Part shown: positions 9,891 through 19,280 of the stretch, one piece after another
Position numbering within the stretch: position 1 is the stretch's first letter
Layout of the letters: the number at the start of each line of letters is the position of its first letter
Assembly: GCA_947475765.1 (NCBI GenBank)
Contig: CANJMM010000005.1
Span: 1-60,686, forward strand
Length of the DNA stretch: 60,686 bases
From: Legionellales bacterium
GTDB lineage: Bacteria; Pseudomonadota; Gammaproteobacteria; Berkiellales; Berkiellaceae
Direction: 5' to 3'
Translations under genes and position numbers: made by a program
Notes under the pieces: model-generated
What the model was told of the DNA's origin: nothing
Seen by the model: the letters and a program-made list of their open reading frames with translations, nothing else
The model's database searches: none

Positions 9891-11996
9891 TTATAAATTT
9901 AACAAAGGGGGAGATCTGGTCTCTCCTTTCTCTCCCTTCTCTCCTGATATTTTGAGTAAATTCTTTTGTGCCTGGGTTTCTAAGAGTTTGATAAAAGCTG
10001 CTTCTGGTAAAGGTTTGCTGTAATAATAACCCTGAGCATAGTCACAATTTAGCTTTTTCAGCAGTGCCACATGCTCTTCTGTTTCTATGCCTTCTGCCAC
10101 AACTTTAAGCTCTAGTGCATGAGCCATTTGAATAATGGCTTTCACTAAATTTTGATCCGATTGACTACGATGAATATTCGTAATAAATTCGCGGTCAATT
10201 TTTAGATGATCCACTGGAAATGCCGTTAAGTAACTTAAAGAAGAATAACCCACACCAAAATCATCAATCGATATAAGCATATTAAGCGAATCTAAAAAAT
10301 GTAAATTTTTTAAGGTTAATTCACTTTGGTTTACAAACATACTTTCTGTGATTTCTATATTAATTTTACTGGGATCTACTCTAAATTCATCTAATAAGGC
10401 TAATATCATACTAGAAAAGCCAGGATCATTAAATTGTGAAGAAGCCAAGTTAATGCTTAAAGATTCTAAATTAACCGCTAAATCTAAGTCTGTCCAATTT
10501 TTTAAGGCTCTTAAGCCTATACGCAAGACTCGCTCTCCCAACTGATTAATCAGCCCTAATTCTTCTAATATCGGGATAAAAGCAATGGGGCTCACCACCC
10601 CTAATTCAGGGTGAACCCAACGTGCCAAGGCTTCTGCACCGATTAATTCGCCTGTTTTAAAGCAAAACTGAGGTTGGTAATATAAAACAAATTCATCATT
10701 AACAAATGCTTTACGTAGTTTATTTTCAAAATCGATATTAGGAATGGCATCGGTATTAATGTGTGACTCAAAAAAATAATATTTATTTTTTCCTTCTTTT
10801 TTGGCAACAGACAAGGCCGCGCTCGAAAACTTTAACAAGCTCTCGGCATCCCTGCTATCTTTAGGGAATAGGGAAATGCCAATGCTTGAGGTCAAATAAA
10901 CCTCACGTTGGTCTAATATTATAGGCACAGATAACATATTCATTAAGCCTTGAGCTAAGGTTATTTCAAATTCTACCTTTTCAGAAAAGCATATCAATGC
11001 AAATTCAGCACCACTCAAGCGAGCCAAAAAACTTTTTCCAAAACTGGCCTTTTCTAAATAACTTTTTATTTTACCCGAGATCTCTTTTAACAAAGTATCG
11101 CCAAATTTATTGCCATAGGCGTCATTAAATACTTTAAATCTATTCACGTTAATCAGAAAAAGAGAGAATGGCGTGCTTATTTTACTCTCGCTAATATGCT
11201 CATCTAAAGTTCTGGTCAAAAAAGCACGATTAGGCAAGTTCGTTAACGCATCATGATAGGCCAATGTCCATAACTTTTTTTCAGAGAGGATTTTTTCGGT
11301 AATATCTCGCAATAATACAACGAAACAGTCATCTGCCCCAAAAACAATTCGTGCTTCTTTATGCTCTGTGGCCAATGAATTATCGGTAAGTTCAAATTCA
11401 AACGATAAAGATTTTTTTGTTTGCTTTACCTTCAACATTTTATCTAAAAACAGCGCTTTAATTTTATCTGGATAACCCAGCCAGTCTATTTTATTAAATA
11501 AACTTTCAATATATCTTCCCTCTTGATCAAAATAAATCAAGGCGTCTGGCAAAGACTGAATAATAGCCTGATTTCGAGATTGTAGATCTTGTAATGATTT
11601 TAAATTGCCGACTGAACGTAAAATATATTTAATTCGTTTTCGTATAATAGCCCAATTAATGGGTTTGGCGATAAAATCTGTTGCGCCACAACGATATGCT
11701 TCATTAATAGACACATTATCATCTAATCCTGTGGCCATTAAAATCCCAGCAAAACGGCCCTCTAGCAAAGATCGTATTTTTTGACAGGTTTCATAGCCAT
11801 TCATAATCGGCATTTCAACATCTAAAATCACCAGATCAGGCAAATGCTTAATAAATAAATCAACCGCTTCAGCACCATTTTCAGCTTCAATAATAGTATA
11901 ATCATCTTCAAGCACGGCAGACTTCATCACCATTCTTTGAAAAGGGTCATCATCGACCATTAAAATTTTAATTTTTTCTTGAGTATTATTATCCAT
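9891..11996 (-). CDS. REC-PAS?-GGDEF-EAL protein, probable c-di-GMP phosphodiesterase
   Basis: Response-regulator output protein for cyclic di-GMP. The receiver domain (residues about 8-125) has the acidic triad DDD at 15-17, phospho-acceptor Asp59 (LVILDVEMP) and Lys in AKPINW. A weak PAS-like segment follows (about 140-240). The GGDEF domain begins at HDALTNLPNR, but its signature reads SGAEF (328-332), losing the first Gly and the Asp, so cyclase activity is unlikely. The EAL domain keeps its catalytic features: E455 in EALAR, NIEITES, IDDFGVGYSS, VVAEGIET and QGYYYSKPLP. It is last in the operon, 32 bp after the hybrid kinase, its probable phosphodonor. Cytoplasmic, no membrane segment. 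Confidence 0.92.
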   Translation of the reverse strand: MDNNTQEKIKILMVDDDPFQRMVMKSAVLEDDYTIIEAENGAEAVDLFIKHLPDLVILDVEMPIMNGYETCQKIRSLLEGRFAGILMATGLDDNVSINEAYRCGATDFIAKPINWAIIRKRIKYILRSVGNLKSLQDLQSRNQAIIQSLPDALIYFDQEGRYIESLFNKIDWLGYPDKIKALFLDKMLKVKQTKKSLSFEFELTDNSLATEHKEARIVFGADDCFVVLLRDITEKILSEKKLWTLAYHDALTNLPNRAFLTRTLDEHISESKISTPFSLFLINVNRFKVFNDAYGNKFGDTLLKEISGKIKSYLEKASFGKSFLARLSGAEFALICFSEKVEFEITLAQGLMNMLSVPIILDQREVYLTSSIGISLFPKDSRDAESLLKFSSAALSVAKKEGKNKYYFFESHINTDAIPNIDFENKLRKAFVNDEFVLYYQPQFCFKTGELIGAEALARWVHPELGVVSPIAFIPILEELGLINQLGERVLRIGLRALKNWTDLDLAVNLESLSINLASSQFNDPGFSSMILALLDEFRVDPSKINIEITESMFVNQSELTLKNLHFLDSLNMLISIDDFGVGYSSLSYLTAFPVDHLKIDREFITNIHRSQSDQNLVKAIIQMAHALELKVVAEGIETEEHVALLKKLNCDYAQGYYYSKPLPEAAFIKLLETQAQKNLLKISGEKGEKGETRSPPLLNL

Positions 11997-12028
11997 TACT
12001 TTCTCTTTTTAACCCTAATGAATCATTA

Positions 12029-14815
12029 TTAACAATATGGCTGTAATAATGAAGAAGTGACTTCAAATACTGCATGTAAACTTTGGCATTTCAAAGAAGC
12101 ATTACCATACTCTTTTTCTTTGATGGCCGCCTCAATCTCTTTTAAAAGTTTTGTCAATTTTTGAGCCCCTAACATGGCGCTAGAAGATTTCAACATATGG
12201 GTAATTCTTCTGATTTCTTCATATTGCTCAGAAGCCAGGGCGTCTAAAATAATCTTAATTTTTTCTGGCGTAGAACTTAAAAACAACCCCACTATTTCTT
12301 TAGAAAAACTACTGTCTTTATTTAAAGAAAGAAGTTTATTTAAATACTCTCTGTCCAAAACAATATCTGAGACAGAATCAGATTCTGGTTTATTTACTTG
12401 AGCTATTTCAACTGTTTTAGCTATTTTGTTTTTATCTTCAACTTTCACAAAAGTTTGAAGACAATAAACCAAATCTTTTTCTGAAAAAGGCTTGGTGACA
12501 AAATAATCCATGCCTGATTGCAAACATTGCTCTTTATCTTTTTGGGTAACATTTGCGGTCAACGCCACAATAGTTGTTTTTTTCCTGATCTTCTGTTCAA
12601 ATACTCTGATTTTTTTAGTGGCGTCAAAGCCATCTAACACCGGCATTTGACAGTCCATAAAAACTAAGTCGTATATATTTTCTTGATATAATTTAAAAGC
12701 CTCTTCTCCATTATTGGCTATTGTGACTTGGCAGCCTAGGCTTTCCAACATCATTCTAATGACTTTTTGGTTAATCTCATAATCTTCGGCAACCAAGATT
12801 TTACAGTTAAACATCGATTTAACCGATTCTTTTGTGAGCATCATCATATCACTATCTTGATAAACTTGACTTTCAACTTGATCTCGATTTGATAAGACGG
12901 TACTAATGCATAATAATAATTTTTCCGAGCTAATCGGTTTGCTTAAAAAGCCATCGAATGGGCTATCCACCGTATCTTCACTGGCATGGTAATCCCCACC
13001 AATTGAGCTTAATAAAATTAACGTTAAGTCTTTTTTTAGATATATTTCTCGCATTTTTTGAGATAATTCTAAGCCACTCATTTCAGGCATATAATGATCT
13101 AATATAACCACATCACAAAATAAATTATCTTCAGCTGACTTTTTAAGAAAAGCCATGCCCTCTAAAGGATTGGTCAAAAAATGATTCTCAATTCCCCAAC
13201 TTTTTAAATAGGCACTCACAATATGACAGTTGACCAAATTGTCATCGATGATTAAGGCCCTATGGTTTTTAAAGTCAATTTTTGTGCCATTGATAAATTT
13301 TACAGCATTATTTCTTTTTAGCTCTATCATGACATTAAAAACTGTTCCTACCCCTAAAACACTCTCGACAAAAATTTCCCCCTTCATCATTTTTATCATG
13401 TTTTTACAAATACTTAATCCGAGTCCGGTTCCGCCAAATTTCCGTGTGGTGGAATTATCTCCCTGATCAAAAGGGTTAAATATTTTATCGAGGTATTCTG
13501 GATTAATCCCATTACCTGTGTCTTTCACATATAAAAATACCTGATTATTTCCCTCACCCACATCGACTATTTTATCAATACCTACTTCTACTTGACCGAC
13601 TTGTGTAAATTTAATTGCGTTACTAATTAAATTATGCAAAATTTGTTTGATTTTTAACTCATCTCCAGAATAATTATCATGTAAATTTGGCGGGAAATTA
13701 CATAATAACTCAAGGCCTTTTTTATGGGCTTGAACATTAAATTGAATACTGGTTTGCTCCACTATTTTTCTTAAGTCAAAAGGCAAATTTTCTAATTTAA
13801 GTTGGTTTGCTTCTATTTTAGAAAAATCTAAGATATCATTAATAATAGACAGCAATGTACCAGATGATTCTTTTGCAATTTGTACATATTCTTTTTGTCT
13901 GTCATCTAAGCTTGTATTGCCTAACAACTCAATAATGCCCATTACCCCATTCATAGGCGTTCTAATTTCATGACTCATGTTGGCGACAAAAAGAGATTTT
14001 GCATGAGACAATTCTTCTGCTTTTATTCGAGCCTCTTCTAACTTTTTAACATATTCTTTATTTTTCTCTTCTTCTAGCTTGTTATTTTCTTCTATTTCTT
14101 TGCCTCGTCTATCCACTTCCCTTATCATGCTATTAAACCCGGCGATCAAATCTCCGATTTCATCTTCGTCTACAATATCCACCTGAATATCATACACATT
14201 ATCTTGAGTAATTTTATCCATGGCTTTTTTTAAGGTTAATATAGGGCGAGTAAAAATCAATTGCTGCTTATCTGAGAGGAAAAAAATAAGCGAAAGCAAC
14301 ATAAAAATCAAAAAAACAGAGATCAAAGCGTAATAACCTAAGGTTTCTTTCAAAATAGACAAATCATCAAACAAATGAATAACGCCAATCACCTCGTTAT
14401 TAAAGACAATTTCTTTATAAAATTGTAACCCTTCCATTGAAATGTCATGCGTTTTATTTGTTGTTTTAATATAGATTGCTTCTGCCTTACATTCATTTAT
14501 GTCTTTTTTACTGACACCTGGTTGAGTATAATAGGCTAAAACCGTCCCTTTTTTGTCTGTGATAATACTCGCATATATTTGGCTCACTTGTTTTAAAGAA
14601 TTGAGTATATCTGACATTGTTTTTTTGTCATCAAATACAATGGCTGCCGACACATTTTCTGAAACAAGGTTAGCCAGTGTGCTTAAGTTATTCACGGTGC
14701 GATTTTTTAAGGCCATAATTTCAAAAGCAGAAAACGACCCTACTATGAGAAAAATAATAACGACTGCATTAAGAATAAATAATTTTCTTAACTTTTTGGT
14801 AATAGATTGTTTCAT
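12029..14815 (-). CDS. Hybrid histidine kinase with two receivers and an HPt domain (BarA-like architecture)
   Basis: Membrane sensor kinase. TM1 is around residues 12-33, a periplasmic segment (CHASE8-like by layout) reaches to about 160, and TM2 is around 163-185. HAMP (about 190-245), a short coiled coil and HisKA with MSHEIRTPMNG (His282) follow. The HATPase has N-box HNLISNAIKFT, DTGNGI and GTGLGLSI. The first receiver (VVILDHYMP) and second receiver (LVFMDCQMPVLDGFDA) keep their Asp. The C-terminal HPt carries THMLKSSSAMLGAQ, with His as the phosphotransfer residue. A complete phosphorelay is therefore encoded in one chain. It starts 13 bp after the YfiR-like gene and precedes the REC-GGDEF-EAL gene. 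Confidence 0.93.
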   Translation of the reverse strand: MKQSITKKLRKLFILNAVVIIFLIVGSFSAFEIMALKNRTVNNLSTLANLVSENVSAAIVFDDKKTMSDILNSLKQVSQIYASIITDKKGTVLAYYTQPGVSKKDINECKAEAIYIKTTNKTHDISMEGLQFYKEIVFNNEVIGVIHLFDDLSILKETLGYYALISVFLIFMLLSLIFFLSDKQQLIFTRPILTLKKAMDKITQDNVYDIQVDIVDEDEIGDLIAGFNSMIREVDRRGKEIEENNKLEEEKNKEYVKKLEEARIKAEELSHAKSLFVANMSHEIRTPMNGVMGIIELLGNTSLDDRQKEYVQIAKESSGTLLSIINDILDFSKIEANQLKLENLPFDLRKIVEQTSIQFNVQAHKKGLELLCNFPPNLHDNYSGDELKIKQILHNLISNAIKFTQVGQVEVGIDKIVDVGEGNNQVFLYVKDTGNGINPEYLDKIFNPFDQGDNSTTRKFGGTGLGLSICKNMIKMMKGEIFVESVLGVGTVFNVMIELKRNNAVKFINGTKIDFKNHRALIIDDNLVNCHIVSAYLKSWGIENHFLTNPLEGMAFLKKSAEDNLFCDVVILDHYMPEMSGLELSQKMREIYLKKDLTLILLSSIGGDYHASEDTVDSPFDGFLSKPISSEKLLLCISTVLSNRDQVESQVYQDSDMMMLTKESVKSMFNCKILVAEDYEINQKVIRMMLESLGCQVTIANNGEEAFKLYQENIYDLVFMDCQMPVLDGFDATKKIRVFEQKIRKKTTIVALTANVTQKDKEQCLQSGMDYFVTKPFSEKDLVYCLQTFVKVEDKNKIAKTVEIAQVNKPESDSVSDIVLDREYLNKLLSLNKDSSFSKEIVGLFLSSTPEKIKIILDALASEQYEEIRRITHMLKSSSAMLGAQKLTKLLKEIEAAIKEKEYGNASLKCQSLHAVFEVTSSLLQPYC

Positions 14816-14828
14816 GATGCATTACCCA

Positions 14829-15335
14829 TTAATCTGTTATCACTCGTTTGGCCAAAGCCATTAACTTAGCACTCACGCTTAATTTCGCTTCTTTTACTTT
14901 AAGATAATTGACCTCAAAAGAGATTTTGTTGTCATTAAAAACCAATCCTATCATGCCTTTTTTATCTACAAAGGTATCGCTGTCGCCCACTAACAAAATG
15001 GCATTTTGTACTGCGTAATTAGACAATTCAGAAATTTTACTTTCCTCAAGATTGCCCACGTACCAGATACTGCAACCCTGTGCGCTGCTTAACTCTGTTG
15101 CTCGCTGAACATGGATGTTTTTCTTGCTTAATTGCATATAGGGTGCGCTATTTTTAATGTCTCCATGAAAGCAAAAAATCATGTTCTGACTTTTACCTTC
15201 TGGCCAAGTAATGAATTTGGTGAAATTATAAATATAAGCCGCTTTGATATCATCTTCTGAAAAAGCAAAAGCTTGTGCCGAACCCAGCAGGATAAAAGCG
15301 CAGCTTAATAAGAACTTAATCTTGAATAAAAACAT
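14829..15335 (-). CDS. YfiR/DUF4154-family periplasmic protein
   Basis: Secreted protein with a clear signal peptide (hydrophobic FLLSCAFILLGSAQAFA, cleavage near residue 24). The mature start SEDDIKAAYIYNFTKFITWP is the hallmark of the DUF4154 (YfiR) family. Cysteines in IFCFHG and QGCSIWYVG could form a structural disulfide. In Pseudomonas, YfiR restrains a membrane diguanylate cyclase from the periplasm, and in many other bacteria such proteins lie beside TonB-dependent receptors and sensor kinases, as here. It begins 3 bp after the receptor stop and ends 13 bp before the kinase. The inference is that it senses a periplasmic cue and modulates the kinase. Confidence 0.85.
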   Translation of the reverse strand: MFLFKIKFLLSCAFILLGSAQAFAFSEDDIKAAYIYNFTKFITWPEGKSQNMIFCFHGDIKNSAPYMQLSKKNIHVQRATELSSAQGCSIWYVGNLEESKISELSNYAVQNAILLVGDSDTFVDKKGMIGLVFNDNKISFEVNYLKVKEAKLSVSAKLMALAKRVITD

Positions 15336-15338
15336 CGT

Positions 15339-17372
15339 TTAGGCTTCATATTTAAATTGTAAATAATATCCTCTGGGTATATATGCGGGTATACGAACCA
15401 ATTCATCAATGGCTTCAACATGACGATGTTTATTCAAGTTTTGAGCCACAAAGCTTAGTTCTGCTGATTTGTTTATTTTATAAGCCAACCTCAAATCCGC
15501 CACCAAATAACTGGGGATGGGTTGCATGGTATTCCCTATTTCGGGTTGCGCGCCCGCCAAGCCTGTTCGACCTGTATATTTTAGCCAAACATCTATGTCC
15601 CATTTTTCATTAACACTATATTTTGAAAATAACGATAATTTTCTATGCGGTGAATCATTTTCGGCATAAATGCCACTGGTTATATCTGTACTGCCTTCAC
15701 GAGTCCCAAAGTCTTGTCGTAATTCAGCATACGCTGCTTTAATCTCCCAATGAGCAAAAGGCTTATATTCGGCAGATAATTCGGCCCCATAAGTATGGCC
15801 ATACATATTATTTCTAAAATAAATAGGTTGATTTATCACAGGAAATGCAACTTGTCTCTCCCCCGAATCATTAGATCTGAGCTTGTCATAATCATTAAAA
15901 AAGCCGGTAATGTCAAATACCGCTTTTTCCAGACTGAGCCATCTATAGCCTGCTTCATAGGCAATCAGTTTTTCTGACTCAAAATCTTTTTGACCTTGAA
16001 CAGAGCTATATGCAAATACTGGACCACCTAAATTTGTGATATTTACTAATATTTTAGAATTTTCTCGCTCTATTCTAGAAGGGGTTCTGACCCCTCTGCT
16101 CACAGAGGCCCAGGCAAAATTGCCCGAATCTTGTTTCCAAGATAAGCGCGCACTGGGTTGAAACTCAAAACCGGTATAGCCATTATGTTCCACTTTAGAC
16201 CCAAGGGTCATTATCCATTTTTGAGGCACCAAGGAAATTTCATCTTGTAAAAATCCTGAATACACCATAAAAGTAGGCGCATTTGCGATGCTCATCCATT
16301 GGGAGGCTTCATATTTATCTTGCAGTCTTTTAACGCCTAATCCCACTGACAAATTATTTGTCTCATTCAGAATATGATTTAAATTCGCATCTATATCCAC
16401 GGTTTTTTGTTCTTGGTTGCCGATTAACTCCATTCTTTTGGCAACATCATAATAGGCTTGAACCCCAAATGAGGTTTTATCACTGACTTCTGAATCCCAT
16501 TTTCCACTGAGATTCCAACCTTTTGGAGTGAGCGTTTGGGTATATTTTTGCAAGAAAGTGGGCGCTGGTCCGGTCTGTGTACTTAATAAATCTATTTCAT
16601 CCACTTGAGCACGATAGAGATCCCCCTGAACGGTGAGTTTATTTTTTGCCCCTGTCCAATCTGCTCGCATCCCGCCATGCTTCATCTTCCAGTTATCTTG
16701 GTTGTTTTCTTCTAACTGATTAATAAAACTGTCTTTTTTGTTATATTTTCCATAAATGCGCACATGCGCTTGATCCCCTATTTTGGTCCCATAACGTAAA
16801 TCTATATTGGCTTTATCATTACGGTGACCTGCTATGACTGAAGCCAAAAGGCCTTCTGTATCTTGTGATTGCTTGGTAATAATATTAATAATGCCATTAA
16901 CGGCATTGGCTCCCCAGATGGTGCCGCCAGGGCCCCTAATCACTTCTATTTGTGCGACATCTGAGAGTAACACATCTTGTGCTTCCCAATATATGCCTGA
17001 AAAAGCAGGGTTATAAACACTTCTGCCATCAATCATCACCAATAATCTATTACTGAAGCGGCCCGTGTTACCGCGAATGCCTACCGCCCATTTATTGGCG
17101 TCTATTTTTCCGGCATTTAAGCCAGGTACCATTTTTAAGGCTTCTGGAATACTTCTGGCGCCAGACCGTTGAATATCTGATGAACTGATGACATAAATAG
17201 CACTGGGTACATCTACTCCTTTTTGTTTTTTCTTACTAGCCGAAATGACTTCTACCTGCGTTAAGGCCTCCAGACTGATGTCTGTTAAATCTGAGGCTTG
17301 TACTGAATACACTGGCAAAGCAACAAAAGAAATGGCCAGCGCTGTATAAAATAACCGATTGCATTTAAGCAT
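15339..17372 (-). CDS. TonB-dependent outer-membrane receptor
   Basis: Outer-membrane beta-barrel with an N-terminal plug. The signal peptide ends near VQA-SD (about residue 26). The plug domain carries VEVISASKKKQ, PSAIYVISSSDIQRSGARSIPEAL, NRLLVMIDGRSVYNP and IEVIRGPGGTIWGANAVNGIINIIT, all classic motifs. A 22-strand barrel fills the rest, ending in an aromatic-rich strand (YYLQFKYEA). The 677 residues fit a vitamin B12/colicin I/ferric-siderophore type receptor, but the ligand cannot be read from sequence. It is the first gene of the four-gene signalling operon. An AGAGAAG Shine-Dalgarno precedes the ATG. Confidence 0.92.
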   Translation of the reverse strand: MLKCNRLFYTALAISFVALPVYSVQASDLTDISLEALTQVEVISASKKKQKGVDVPSAIYVISSSDIQRSGARSIPEALKMVPGLNAGKIDANKWAVGIRGNTGRFSNRLLVMIDGRSVYNPAFSGIYWEAQDVLLSDVAQIEVIRGPGGTIWGANAVNGIINIITKQSQDTEGLLASVIAGHRNDKANIDLRYGTKIGDQAHVRIYGKYNKKDSFINQLEENNQDNWKMKHGGMRADWTGAKNKLTVQGDLYRAQVDEIDLLSTQTGPAPTFLQKYTQTLTPKGWNLSGKWDSEVSDKTSFGVQAYYDVAKRMELIGNQEQKTVDIDANLNHILNETNNLSVGLGVKRLQDKYEASQWMSIANAPTFMVYSGFLQDEISLVPQKWIMTLGSKVEHNGYTGFEFQPSARLSWKQDSGNFAWASVSRGVRTPSRIERENSKILVNITNLGGPVFAYSSVQGQKDFESEKLIAYEAGYRWLSLEKAVFDITGFFNDYDKLRSNDSGERQVAFPVINQPIYFRNNMYGHTYGAELSAEYKPFAHWEIKAAYAELRQDFGTREGSTDITSGIYAENDSPHRKLSLFSKYSVNEKWDIDVWLKYTGRTGLAGAQPEIGNTMQPIPSYLVADLRLAYKINKSAELSFVAQNLNKHRHVEAIDELVRIPAYIPRGYYLQFKYEA

Positions 17373-17476
17373 ATGTCTTCTCTAAATATATGACTAAACT
17401 AAGCCTTATATTTAGGTATGAATGAAGCTGAAACATAAGTCAAGAAACAAAAACACAAGAAACATAACATTACGCG

Positions 17477-19147
17477 CTATTTATTTACCTTAATGGCTTC
17501 AGAGGGCTTAGCCGGATCATTAGGATTGTTGGCCATCGGTATTATCATTTGAGGCGCCTGAGGCACTAAAATAGACGCTGCTGGTGCTGCTGGTGCTGCT
17601 GGTGCTGCTGGTGCTGCTGGTGCTGCTGGTGCTGCTGGTGCTGCTGGTGCTGCTGGTGCTGCTGGCGCTGGTTCTACAGGCTTAGGTTTGTTGAGCTCAG
17701 CATAGGCTGTCATAATATCTGCGATACTTTTTCCATTCAAGGTAAAATTATTGTTTTCATATTTGAAGCGACTGATCATTTTTTTTGATTCACTGACAAA
17801 AACGCCAGTTTTAATTGCCTCATCTTTTAATTTGGCCACATTGTCACTCACCCATTTTTCTTGAGTGGTTTGTTGCTGGGCCCAAAATTCTTTGGGTAAA
17901 GTACTGGCTGTTTCTTGAGATTGTTTTTCTAGCATATAATCAAAAACAGGCATATCCAAATTCAGTTCGCCTGATGCTTTTATTTTATTCAGTAAAGTAA
18001 GATAGTTTTCAAGTTTATCTAATTTTGCCTCTGGCCCCCCTATACTGGCGATGGCATTCATTAAAATTTGGCCTTTCTGACTTTGAATGATAATTTGATC
18101 TATTTTTGCCTCAGGTGTTTTTTTGAGCTGCTGATTAATCAGCATTAAGGCATCTTCTTTATTTTGAGACAAATAGCTTTTTAACTCCCCCAGATACCCC
18201 TCAGGAGAAGCCTTCGCTTTTTCTTCAACAGACTTAATCATCTCAAAAAAATTAGGTTCAATATGATGAATACTAAACATCATATTAATAGGACCCAGTT
18301 TCATACCATCAAAATCTAGTGCATCGACAATATAATTTGCCGAAACGCTTAATAAATTATTAGTGGAATTTAATACATGACCTAAAGTCAAGCCATTTAA
18401 GCCTATCATCATATGGCCATCTTGAAGCGTAAAGCTTGAGGTATTGAGCGTAAATTTACCAAGCCATCTAGACTGCTCTGTGGTTTTTTGCTGATCTCCG
18501 CTCAACACCATTTCTTTTGCTTTAATCACATCATCTTTTTGCCCTATTTCGAGAGAGGGAAAAAGAATTTTATAATTTAATAGCGTCATATTGCTATTAA
18601 AATTTATCTCCCCCGTTAATCCTTTCCATTTAAGCGTGATATTATTTTGTTTGTATTCAAAAGGCTTGCCTTTTAATTTTGTTTGTATATTTCCATGAAG
18701 CGAGACAATGCTGTCCGATGAATATATCTCAGCTGGCGAAATAGGCCATTTGAAGGCAACTAAATTGGCACAAGTTTTAAGCGTGTGGTCATCTATACCC
18801 ACAAATTTTCCTTGCACTTTGGCTAAAGCAAATTGCATTTTTGATTCGCCCTGCCCAAATAATAGGGGCCCATGCTGAATGTTCTCTTCAAATATCAAGG
18901 CCATGGGTTCTTTGCTATCTGGACAAAGATGACTTTGCATGCTTTGAGGAAAAGTTAACTTTAATCGTGCATGAGACTTGAGCCAACCCATATCGTAAGA
19001 AGCCACTTCTATTTTATAATTTTGTGATTGAGAAACGCCCTCTAAAGCATGATAATAGTACTTTTTGGTGTAATAGCCTGAAATATAAGGTGCTGCAGCA
19101 CCTCCTGAGACTAACAAAATAAACAGTGTCCCTAGGAACTTTTTCAT
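17477..19147 (-). CDS. DUF945 (YdgA-like) periplasmic/membrane-anchored protein with Ala-Ala-Pro tail
   Basis: Begins with one hydrophobic segment (residues about 4-22) followed by YISGYYTKKYYYHALEGVSQSQNYKIEVASYDMGWLKSHA, the pattern of the DUF945/YdgA family, whose role is unknown. The body is predicted to be mostly beta-rich and extracytoplasmic. The C-terminus contains about ten consecutive AAP units encoded by a 9-bp tandem repeat, then a polar tail. Such Pro/Ala linkers often span the periplasm or cell wall, but here the role is unknown. It is divergent from fadE across about 130 bp and separated by about 100 bp from the receptor operon. Not obviously cotranscribed with it. Confidence 0.75.
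   Translation of the reverse strand: MKKFLGTLFILLVSGGAAAPYISGYYTKKYYYHALEGVSQSQNYKIEVASYDMGWLKSHARLKLTFPQSMQSHLCPDSKEPMALIFEENIQHGPLLFGQGESKMQFALAKVQGKFVGIDDHTLKTCANLVAFKWPISPAEIYSSDSIVSLHGNIQTKLKGKPFEYKQNNITLKWKGLTGEINFNSNMTLLNYKILFPSLEIGQKDDVIKAKEMVLSGDQQKTTEQSRWLGKFTLNTSSFTLQDGHMMIGLNGLTLGHVLNSTNNLLSVSANYIVDALDFDGMKLGPINMMFSIHHIEPNFFEMIKSVEEKAKASPEGYLGELKSYLSQNKEDALMLINQQLKKTPEAKIDQIIIQSQKGQILMNAIASIGGPEAKLDKLENYLTLLNKIKASGELNLDMPVFDYMLEKQSQETASTLPKEFWAQQQTTQEKWVSDNVAKLKDEAIKTGVFVSESKKMISRFKYENNNFTLNGKSIADIMTAYAELNKPKPVEPAPAAPAAPAAPAAPAAPAAPAAPAAPAAPAASILVPQAPQMIIPMANNPNDPAKPSEAIKVNK
17578..17668. repeat. 9-bp tandem repeat encoding (Ala-Ala-Pro)n
   Basis: About ten perfect or near-perfect copies of gctgctggt lie within the DUF945 gene. 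The unit is a multiple of three, so copy-number changes would lengthen or shorten the protein tail without a frameshift. Confidence 0.95.
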
Positions 19148-19280
19148 ACAACCACCTTAACTTCTTAGTTTTTTAGTTTCTTAGCTTTTTTAGATAGACT
19201 AAAATGGAAACATTGGGTATTTCTACCGCTCTTGTGTCAAGATCTCGGCAGATAGAAAAAAAAGTGGAGCAAAAAAAGTG

